Below, piece by piece: positions 7,710 through 14,179 of a stretch of DNA of 15,415 nucleotides. Position 1 is the first letter of the stretch. Each line of letters opens with the position of its first letter. Both the position numbers and the translations under genes were made by a program. This DNA comes from Bacteriovoracaceae bacterium UBA7695 (GTDB taxonomy: Bacteria > Bdellovibrionota > Bacteriovoracia > Bacteriovoracales > Bacteriovoracaceae): positions 33,140-48,554 of the forward strand of contig DLGL01000069.1 of the NCBI GenBank assembly GCA_002482685.1. The letters are read 5' to 3'. The notes below the pieces were generated by a model. That model ran no database searches. It was not told where the DNA came from and worked only from the letters and a program-made list of their open reading frames with translations.

Positions 7710-7786
7710 GGCGACGTAGCTCAGTTGGTGAGAGCACAGCATTCATAACGCTGGGGTCGGCAGTTCAACTCTGCCCGTCGCTACCA
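7710..7786 (+). tRNA. tRNA-Met (CAU), elongator type
   Basis: A full cloverleaf of 77 nt with CCA encoded. Acceptor stem 7710-7716 pairs with 7776-7782 (one G-U at the end), D stem GCTC/GAGC, anticodon CAT at 7744-7746 in the loop TTCATAA, T stem GGCAG/CTGCC with loop TTCAACT, and discriminator A at 7783. The D arm and variable loop closely match the elongator tRNA-Met type of Escherichia coli as I recall it, and differ from the tRNA-Ile2 type, so Met is preferred even though both start with a CAU anticodon. The first pair is matched, unlike a bacterial initiator tRNA. One oddity is an A-C mismatch closing the anticodon stem (7741 with 7749). A run of five T follows the CCA (7787-7791). Confidence 0.93.
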
Positions 7787-7795
7787 TTTTTAATC

Positions 7796-9277
7796 TTATC
7801 CTATCCTTCGGTCAAAAAAGTGCTCACTCCCAAAAATTTCTTCCACAATAGGTATACTGGCCTTTGCTGATAAACAGACGAGCCTATCGCCCTTCTCAAT
7901 GCCCGTGCTACCTCGCGGGATAAATTCATTCCCCTGCCGGTTAACTAAAACGACCAAAACATCTTTAGGCAGGTGGAGTTCAAAAATAGATTTTCCTAGA
8001 ACCGGAGAATTTGAACCGATAAAAAACTCGATAAACTCGCTATGGTTGTGCCGCGATTTAAAGGGAAGTTTTCGCCGCTCTTTGATGGTTTCCTGAACTT
8101 TCATCCAGCGGGACATAACACCAATGGTGGTTCCTTGAATTAAGGTGGTGATAATAACAATAAAGAAAACCATATTGAACATGGTCTTAGCATTGGGAAT
8201 GGACTGGGCCAATAGATAGGTCGCCAGAATAATTGGCACTGCCCCTCTGAGCCCTCCCCAGCTTAGAAACCACATCTCTCTGAGGTTGAATTTTCTGAAC
8301 CCAACGAGGCTTAAAAAAACTGAAAGCGGTCTGGCAAAAAACACCAGGCAAAATGAAAAAATCAAACTCGGAACCATGACCGGATAAAGTTCTGAGGGAG
8401 TGACAAGTAGTCCAAGCGAGAGAAACATCCCTACTTGCATGAGCCAGGCAAGGCCATCATGAAAGACACCCAGAGTCTGTTTACTGAAATACTTCTCTCT
8501 CCCCATGGCCAGGCCTGCTACATAGACGCTCAAAAATCCATTGCCTCCGCAGTACTCGGTCAAAGAATAAATGACGATCACTCCCGATAAAGTCAGCACC
8601 GGATAAAGACCCTCAAACTCAAGATTGAGCCAGTTTATGGTTTTAACCATCCCAAGTCCCATAAACCACCCCGCTAGTCCTCCGAGAGACATCTGGATAA
8701 AAAATGACTGAAGAAGATCAAACGTTGAAATATGTGTGGGAGAGATCACCAGGTGAATCAGACTGATGGTTAAAAATACCGCCATGGGGTCATTGCTCCC
8801 AGACTCTAATTCAAGAAGTGACTGAATACGTGGTTTAAGTCCAAGCTTTCTGGTTTTCAAAATTCCAAAAACGGCCGCAGCATCTGTTGAGGAAACAGCG
8901 GCACCCAAGAGCGCAGAAAGAAGCATCCCCCAGTTGGTCATATAATTAATAATCCTGGCCATAATGAAGGTAGAAATAAGCACCGCCACAGTGGCCAGCA
9001 GTGCACCCTCTTTCCAGACGGGAGTAATGGATTTAAGGTCTGTCGATAGACCTCCAGAGTAGAGAATAAAGATCAGCGCAACCGTACCCACGACATGAGT
9101 AAGGTGAGCATCGTTAAAAGTAATTCCACCCGGGCCCTCTGAGCCACACAGCATACCGATGGCAATGAAAATCAGAAGGACGGGAATCCCGAAACGGGAG
9201 GATGTTTTACTTGCAAAGACGCTGAATAACAGAACGGACCCGAAACCCAGCATAACCTGGAGTATTTGTTTATCCAT
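7796..9277 (-). CDS. CPA1 cation/proton antiporter with C-terminal RCK_C domain (NhaP2/CvrA-like)
   Basis: This inner-membrane antiporter exchanges K+ or Na+ for protons. Residues 1-390 form about 12 membrane segments with family motifs: SSTDAAAV (Asp132), ESGSNDPMAV (Asn162-Asp163, the ion-binding Asn-Asp pair of electroneutral antiporters) and WGGLRGAVP (340-348). Residues about 412-483 match a TrkA/RCK C-terminal regulatory domain (SPVLGKSIFELHLP, then IPRGSTGIEKGDRLVCL), which binds small cytosolic ligands. This layout is that of NhaP2/CvrA K+/H+ antiporters, so K+ export under osmotic or acid stress is the likely role (inference). The length of 493 is shorter than E. coli CvrA, which has an extra C-terminal domain. 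The ATG at 9277 sits only 8 nt after a perfect TATAAT, so the mRNA may be nearly leaderless. Its stop codon is 9 nt from the tRNA end, tail to tail. Confidence 0.88.
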   Translation of the reverse strand: MDKQILQVMLGFGSVLLFSVFASKTSSRFGIPVLLIFIAIGMLCGSEGPGGITFNDAHLTHVVGTVALIFILYSGGLSTDLKSITPVWKEGALLATVAVLISTFIMARIINYMTNWGMLLSALLGAAVSSTDAAAVFGILKTRKLGLKPRIQSLLELESGSNDPMAVFLTISLIHLVISPTHISTFDLLQSFFIQMSLGGLAGWFMGLGMVKTINWLNLEFEGLYPVLTLSGVIVIYSLTEYCGGNGFLSVYVAGLAMGREKYFSKQTLGVFHDGLAWLMQVGMFLSLGLLVTPSELYPVMVPSLIFSFCLVFFARPLSVFLSLVGFRKFNLREMWFLSWGGLRGAVPIILATYLLAQSIPNAKTMFNMVFFIVIITTLIQGTTIGVMSRWMKVQETIKERRKLPFKSRHNHSEFIEFFIGSNSPVLGKSIFELHLPKDVLVVLVNRQGNEFIPRGSTGIEKGDRLVCLSAKASIPIVEEIFGSEHFFDRRIG

Positions 9278-9285
9278 CGCCTAAA

Positions 9286-9315
9286 ATTATAAGCATACAA
9301 AGCGGAAGGAAGCAA
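9286..9315 (-). promoter_or_regulatory. Candidate antiporter promoter giving a leaderless mRNA
   Basis: On the minus strand a perfect TATAAT (9291-9286) lies 8 nt before the ATG, with TTGCTT 18 nt upstream of it as a poor -35 box. A start 6-8 nt after the -10 box would leave a leader of only one to three bases. If transcription starts elsewhere, the TATAAT may be chance. Confidence 0.4.
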
Positions 9316-9340
9316 AAACCACCCTAATCGGCCGGAATTC

Positions 9341-9372
9341 TTGACATGTATTTGACATCCTTTTTTTAGAAT
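9341..9372 (+). promoter_or_regulatory. Regulator-gene promoter region with 11-bp direct repeat
   Basis: TTGACAT occurs twice, at 9341-9347 and 9352-9358, with starts 11 nt apart. This is the spacing used by tandem half-sites of PhoB/OmpR-family regulators. TAGAAT at 9367-9372 is a possible -10 box, but it lies 20 nt after the first TTGACA and 9 nt after the second, so neither copy is a well-placed -35. This favours an activator-dependent promoter or binding site over a simple housekeeping promoter. The first copy overlaps the palindrome ACATGT (9344-9349). Confidence 0.4.
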
Positions 9373-9399
9373 AAAGAGAAGTTAATCCCAGGAGGATTT

Positions 9400-10074
9400 A
9401 TGTCAAATATTCTCGTCATCGAAGATGATGCAGTGGCTTCGGCTTACATACAGGCCGGCCTCAATATATCGGGCCATCAGGTCACCATGGCCGATCGACC
9501 AAGTGTTGCCACGGAGATTCTCAAAACAAAGAGCTTCGATGTGATCATCCTTGATATCGGATTACCTGAAATTAACGGGAATGAATTTGCTTCATCCTTA
9601 CGTGCTCATGGTTACCGGGGCCATATCCTGGTGCTCTCAGGGCGAAATACCCCGGAGGATATCATCGCTGGGCTGGACGCAGGTGCAGATGATTATATGA
9701 CTAAGCCCTACCACCTGGGTGAACTTCAGGCCCGGGTGAGAACTATGCTTCGACGCAAACAAGCGGAGAACCTCATCCTGACCAACGGTGGCCTAAAAAT
9801 GGACCTGATCGAACGCTCCGTTTCTCGCGAAGGAAAGATCATTGAACTTACATCCCGCGAGTTCAATCTTTTAGAGTTTCTCATGCGCCACCGCGATCAG
9901 GTGGTGGACCGAAGCTCAATTGCCCGGAGCGTTTGGGGCGCCGAGTTCGATCCGGACTCGAACGTCATTGATGTCTACATAAACCATTTGAGAAAGAAGA
10001 TTGACGCATCATACAATTTAAAGCTACTTAAAACAGTTGTTGGGCAAGGCTATGTGCTTAATAGCAATGAATAA
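9400..10074 (+). CDS. OmpR/PhoB-family response regulator
   Basis: This two-component DNA-binding regulator has 224 residues. The receiver domain (1-118) has the acidic pair Asp9-Asp10, phosphoacceptor Asp52 in IILDIGLPEING, Ser80 at the Thr/Ser switch position, Tyr99 as the switch aromatic and Lys102 in TKPYHLGEL. The winged-helix trans_reg_C domain (about 127-222) shows LTSREFNLLEFLM, the recognition helix near SNVIDVYINHLRKKID, and the wing ending in VVGQGYVL. All residues for phosphorylation are intact. The start ATG has a strong AGGAGG 4 nt upstream. No histidine kinase is adjacent, so its partner is unknown; the phytochrome kinase 6 kb away is one possibility but nothing links them. It points toward the large ATP-grasp gene and may regulate it (inference). 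Confidence 0.95.
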   Translation: MSNILVIEDDAVASAYIQAGLNISGHQVTMADRPSVATEILKTKSFDVIILDIGLPEINGNEFASSLRAHGYRGHILVLSGRNTPEDIIAGLDAGADDYMTKPYHLGELQARVRTMLRRKQAENLILTNGGLKMDLIERSVSREGKIIELTSREFNLLEFLMRHRDQVVDRSSIARSVWGAEFDPDSNVIDVYINHLRKKIDASYNLKLLKTVVGQGYVLNSNE

Positions 10075-10401
10075 AAGCTGACACCCCCTGCCATGAACCT
10101 TAAGGAACGTGGCAGCAGAAACCTAAATAAAATTAAGCGTTTGTAGCAATTTGTCCACTGTTTAGTCACATGTACTCATAATACTCATCTGATTCGCTTA
10201 TAAATATCTGATTTCACAATCCTATAACATGTCACAAATCTTGCAATGCCGCCTTGGGGATTTGCAGTTTTAGAAGCTTAAGACATGTAGAATTTACACC
10301 TTACCAGTGTTATTAATGCGAAGTGTCATTTCATCCACTAGACTGCACCCTACGAAGAATTAAAACAGCAAATTACGTCCGCAGAATTTAGAGAGGTCAG
10401 T
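10075..10401 (+). promoter_or_regulatory. 327-nt intergenic region with three ACATGT palindromes and a possible promoter
   Basis: I see no gene here. It holds the hairpin just after the regulator, then three copies of ACATGT at 10168-10173, 10227-10232 and 10283-10288, with starts 59 and 56 nt apart. TAGAAT at 10288-10293 overlaps the last copy and may be the -10 box of the large downstream gene, with a start near 10300 and a leader of about 100 nt. No convincing -35 box lies at 16-18 nt; TTGCAG is at 20 nt. The region's size and repeated sites suggest regulated expression of the 1254-residue protein. AGAGG at 10392-10396 is the ribosome site of that gene. Confidence 0.45.
10088..10115 (+). 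terminator. Hairpin after the response regulator gene
   Basis: An 8-bp stem with one G-U pair (10088-10095 with 10108-10115) encloses a loop whose centre is the palindrome CCTTAAGG. It sits 14 nt after the stop codon, a usual place for a transcription end. There is no T run after it, so it may be a rho-type end, a pause or an mRNA-stabilising structure. Confidence 0.38.
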
Positions 10402-13400
10402 GTGATTAAAGTGAAAGGTCGTCGTAAGCTTCAACCTTATAACCCAAATCTTGGTTTTATCGGTACCGTTAAGGTCGATGTGGCCAACTACATCTTCTCT
10501 TCAAAACGAAGACGTGCGCCGTATCAGCACTCAAAAGCTCTGGTTAAAAACCTTCTTACCCGGAATGTGACTGAGCATTTAAAAGAGTCACGCAACTTGA
10601 CGCGTTTTATCCGCAAGCGGGATCTGACTTTCCAAAAATCAGACGCTAACGGTAATTACAAAATCTTCACTGTACCGTGCACGACAACCATCGTTCCGAT
10701 GCAGAAATCAATGTTCAACACGATTGAAAAAGCAGCACAAGCACTGATCGTTTCTCTTCGTTGTGTGATCCAGGATATCTACGGATCTAAATCTTTGAAA
10801 GATTCTGGTTTTGTTAAATCACTTCCAGTTGAAATCCGTCAGATTTTTATCGACGCGATCAAGGAATCTCCAAACTACTTCCCACAACTTCACCACCCGA
10901 ACATGAAGAAATACCCTTTCTTCGATAACGTCGGTCTGGATTTAGTGCTAATCGAAGATTACTTTGAGCAATCAAAAAACTTTGAAAACCTTCTTAAAGC
11001 TAAAAAAACGGACAAGCTCCCCCCTCTTCCATTCCGAATTCTTGAACTAAATGCAGGAGCTCCATCTGGTGCTTCTAACAACATGAACGTTCTTGAAGGG
11101 CACTACGAGCAGAATCCTGAAGTCCTGGATTCACTCGGTAAAATCATGCCTAACGACCACTTCCAGGTTCTTGCCGAGACTTATAAGTCTCTCGGTGAAG
11201 ACTGGACGGGAATCAAAGAAGGCGGCATTCAGGTTATTCTTCCTCCAGGAGGAATGAATGGTGCAGCTCCTGAGATTCATAACCTTGCAGCTTACTCTGG
11301 GCTCGTTTACGCAGATCCGGTCCAGCTTTTCTCTGATGAGAAAGGTTTCATCCGTCTTCGTACAATCAATGGTTCTAACCCGATCGTTACGGCCATCTAC
11401 TCTCGTATTAATGCCGATTCAGCTCTTTTTGATATTGATAAAGGTATCATCTTACGTGACCCGGATACAAATGAGCCAATCTACCTTCGTGATTCACTTA
11501 AGCTTGGTAAGGACGGCGAGTCTCCATTAGTTCTGGATGTAAACGGTGACCCGATTCCTCTTCAGTCTGACTACGCCGTACCAGGTCTACTTGAAGCGAT
11601 CCTTACGAAAAAAATCTACATGGGTGGATTGAACAGAATTTTAGATAACAAGATCATCCTTGCTGCACTAACAACTTATGCCCCTAAGTATTTCTCTCCA
11701 AAGATCAAAGAACTTGGTCTTTTAAATAACGGTCCTAAGATCATGCCACCAGATACTCTTCCTCCGAAGATTGAATCTGTTCGCATCATCGAAAAAAATC
11801 CGGATGAATGGGTAGTGAAAGCTCCTAACCTCTCTGGTGGTTCTGGTATCTACATCATGAAAACCATGGATAAAAAAGCGAAAGCAGAAGTGCTTGAGAT
11901 GATCAGAAAAGCTCCTTCTCACTACGCTTATCAAAAGCTTGTTAACATCGCCCGTATTCCGGTAGCGATGAAAGATAAACGTGAAGGAACTCGTTTCGCA
12001 AACCTTGCGGCCGATATCCGCCTTTGGGTTTTCTACGGTGGTGGTGCAAAAGCTCTTCCTAAAATGACCCACAATGCTTTGGTTCGTTACGCTCCGGAAG
12101 AGAAAGGTCCGATGAGTTCAATCGTTAACACATCTAAGGGTGGTGGCTATGCTCCCTTCGTAGTGGTTGATGATGTGAATTCTAAAGAATCTGTCTCTGC
12201 TATGGAATTCATCAAAACTAAAGCGCCGGTTCCTCTTCAAACTCACCTTCCGATGTTTGTTGCGGCCCAACTTATTCAGGTTTCCCGCCTGGTTGTTGAA
12301 ATGAGTGACCGTCTCAAAAACGGTACAGCTGACAGCTATATTATGCTTGGTCTGGCCCTGTCTCTAAAAACCCAGTGCCGCGAAGTTTTAAGTTTTATGA
12401 ACCCACGCGCTATTGAGCCGGTTTATAAACTGATTGATCTTCTTCAAGCGAAGCAAGAGCCTATGGCCATTGCGAACTACTTTGATATCGTTAACAACAA
12501 TCAAATTAAGATTGTAACGACTCTTCAAAAACTTGAAGCGAAAAATAAGCTTCCACGCGGCTTCCGTGAGCGCATGGATGAATTATTGGTTCTGGATCAG
12601 GATATCGTAAATCAGTATTACACTGAATCAAGTCGTAAACATGACCGTAAAATATTAAAAGATCTACGTGCCATGGTAGCTGAGAAAATTAAAAACGACG
12701 TGATTATTCTAAAAGAATACCGCGCTCTACTTTCAACACTTAACTCAAGCATCGAAGCAACTTTCCCGAGAGAGAATATCTCAGGAAAATCTGCAACAAA
12801 CATGCTTAAACTCATCGATACATTTATGTCGATGGTTCGTGAGCGTCTTCAGAATTCTGAGAAGGCCATTGAGTTTGCTAAAATTTTCGGAGAAGGTCAA
12901 ACTCACCCTGAACTTCGCTTTGATACTTTCGGTCTGAAAGAAGCCAGCTTAAATAAGAAGAGTGGATTCTTAACAGCCTCTCAGAGAGAGTTTGCCACTG
13001 GCGAGCTTTTGACTGAATCTGAATATGTTTCTGAACCGATTAAAGCGGCCCGTGCTGAATGGATGGCCATTGAGCTTGAATCCAAGAAGCTCCAGGGTCC
13101 TAAGCGTGCGGCCTTCTTAGCTAAAAAACGTGAAGCTCACTTCGCTAAACATCCGGCAGTGGCCCGCATGAACGAAGTGATTAATTCTAAGCGCGCGGGA
13201 GTAAAAGATTTAATCGATCTAATGCCTGCGATGCCTTATGCGAAATTCAACTTAGAGATGTTTGCTAAAAAGCAAGGTCTCTCACTTGAAGATATCTTTA
13301 CGAACGAATTGACTCCGAACAAGATCTCAATTCTTTCTACAAAACAAATCCGCGAAAACCACCTCTCGGCCCAGGATCATGCTGGTGAGTGTTTTGCTAA

Positions 13401-14166
13401 GAAGAGAAAGTCTCACGGTCTGTTCTCAGATTCTGATATCTTTATCTGGATCAGAAAAGAACTAGATCCAATGACTCAGATCTATACTGCTGGTCACGAA
13501 GTCATTCACTACCATCAGATTGAAGAGACAACTAAGTCTGAAGCTAAGGCCCTTTCGGATGGTGCTATTGCTCAAGCTTATTTTTTAAACTTCTACGGTA
13601 ACTTTCTGGGAGTTTCTGCGGCGTCTCTGGAAGGTCTCTCGGTAGATATCTCGGTTGAGCGTCAGCCGCTTTATGGTCTCGCCGACAGGATTGTTCCTCA
13701 TTTCTTCTCTCCGCTCATGACTGAGATCAGAACCGGGATCAACAAGTCTCGTGATGCCTACGATACTGTTTTAAACAAATATGGATCTTTGTTTGGGTAT
13801 ATGATGCCGAATTCAAATCAGGTTAAAGTGAAAGCTCTTCAAGAGATCATTCCTGCTTTGGAAAACGCTAAGAATATCCTATTCGCTAAGGAGTTGGGAC
13901 TTGAGATTTCGTGGGACGAAGTTCGTTCAGCGATCCCAAGTGCAAACAACGCACAAGTTAAGACCTTTGGTCCTAAGATTATGCGTGCGGTGAAAAAAGC
14001 TCTTCCAGATTATGAAGCACTTTCAATCATTGGGAATCACCAGTTCTACGGAGTGAGTTTCGCGAGAAAACTTGATATCTCACGAAGTATTACACTGCGC
14101 CCAATTTTAAGTACTATTTCTCTAGGAAACAGCTATAACCAAACTCAACAACAACAGCAGCAATAG
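10402..14166 (+). CDS. Large protein: circularly permuted ATP-grasp ligase half plus HEXXH metallopeptidase-like region
   Basis: This is a predicted cytoplasmic protein of 1254 residues with no signal peptide. Residues about 170-590 show the motif order of circularly permuted ATP-grasp proteins (COG2308/DUF404-DUF407 type): ILELNAGAPSG (213-223), VILPPGGMNGAAPE (278-291), a VYADP/LRTINGS segment (302-325), WVVKAPNLSGGSGI (470-483, Lys473 likely at ATP), DIRLWVF (538-544) and VNTSKGGGYAPFVVV (575-589). Such enzymes are predicted to form peptide-like amide bonds using ATP. Residues about 610-960 are helical and charged. Near the C-terminus HEVIH (1032-1036, in YTAGHEVIHYHQ) looks like a zincin active site, with Glu1047 among possible third ligands. 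The protein ends in six Gln. The start is GTG at 10402 with AGAGG 5 nt upstream. The next gene follows after 13 nt. The substrate is unknown, and the ATP-grasp call is surer than the peptidase call. Confidence 0.8.
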   Translation: MIKVKGRRKLQPYNPNLGFIGTVKVDVANYIFSSKRRRAPYQHSKALVKNLLTRNVTEHLKESRNLTRFIRKRDLTFQKSDANGNYKIFTVPCTTTIVPMQKSMFNTIEKAAQALIVSLRCVIQDIYGSKSLKDSGFVKSLPVEIRQIFIDAIKESPNYFPQLHHPNMKKYPFFDNVGLDLVLIEDYFEQSKNFENLLKAKKTDKLPPLPFRILELNAGAPSGASNNMNVLEGHYEQNPEVLDSLGKIMPNDHFQVLAETYKSLGEDWTGIKEGGIQVILPPGGMNGAAPEIHNLAAYSGLVYADPVQLFSDEKGFIRLRTINGSNPIVTAIYSRINADSALFDIDKGIILRDPDTNEPIYLRDSLKLGKDGESPLVLDVNGDPIPLQSDYAVPGLLEAILTKKIYMGGLNRILDNKIILAALTTYAPKYFSPKIKELGLLNNGPKIMPPDTLPPKIESVRIIEKNPDEWVVKAPNLSGGSGIYIMKTMDKKAKAEVLEMIRKAPSHYAYQKLVNIARIPVAMKDKREGTRFANLAADIRLWVFYGGGAKALPKMTHNALVRYAPEEKGPMSSIVNTSKGGGYAPFVVVDDVNSKESVSAMEFIKTKAPVPLQTHLPMFVAAQLIQVSRLVVEMSDRLKNGTADSYIMLGLALSLKTQCREVLSFMNPRAIEPVYKLIDLLQAKQEPMAIANYFDIVNNNQIKIVTTLQKLEAKNKLPRGFRERMDELLVLDQDIVNQYYTESSRKHDRKILKDLRAMVAEKIKNDVIILKEYRALLSTLNSSIEATFPRENISGKSATNMLKLIDTFMSMVRERLQNSEKAIEFAKIFGEGQTHPELRFDTFGLKEASLNKKSGFLTASQREFATGELLTESEYVSEPIKAARAEWMAIELESKKLQGPKRAAFLAKKREAHFAKHPAVARMNEVINSKRAGVKDLIDLMPAMPYAKFNLEMFAKKQGLSLEDIFTNELTPNKISILSTKQIRENHLSAQDHAGECFAKKRKSHGLFSDSDIFIWIRKELDPMTQIYTAGHEVIHYHQIEETTKSEAKALSDGAIAQAYFLNFYGNFLGVSAASLEGLSVDISVERQPLYGLADRIVPHFFSPLMTEIRTGINKSRDAYDTVLNKYGSLFGYMMPNSNQVKVKALQEIIPALENAKNILFAKELGLEISWDEVRSAIPSANNAQVKTFGPKIMRAVKKALPDYEALSIIGNHQFYGVSFARKLDISRSITLRPILSTISLGNSYNQTQQQQQQ

Positions 14167-14179
14167 GTAATACACTCTA

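Noticed and set aside
7710..7786. tRNA-Ile2 (CAU), the TilS substrate, as the identity of the tRNA next to tilS
   Set aside because: The D arm, variable loop and acceptor stem are closer to elongator tRNA-Met; an Ile2 reading would be attractive but is not what the bases favour.
7710..7786. Initiator tRNA-Met
   Set aside because: Its first acceptor pair is G-U rather than the unpaired C-A of bacterial initiators, and it lacks the three G-C pairs at the base of the anticodon stem.
10168..10288. A short CRISPR-like array, because ACATGT recurs at 56-59 nt
   Set aside because: Only six bases repeat and the flanks differ, so these are binding-site-like palindromes, not CRISPR repeats.
14140..14166. 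A frameshift or assembly artefact at the CAA/CAG repeat
   Set aside because: The frame ends cleanly at TAG and the next gene begins normally 13 nt later.
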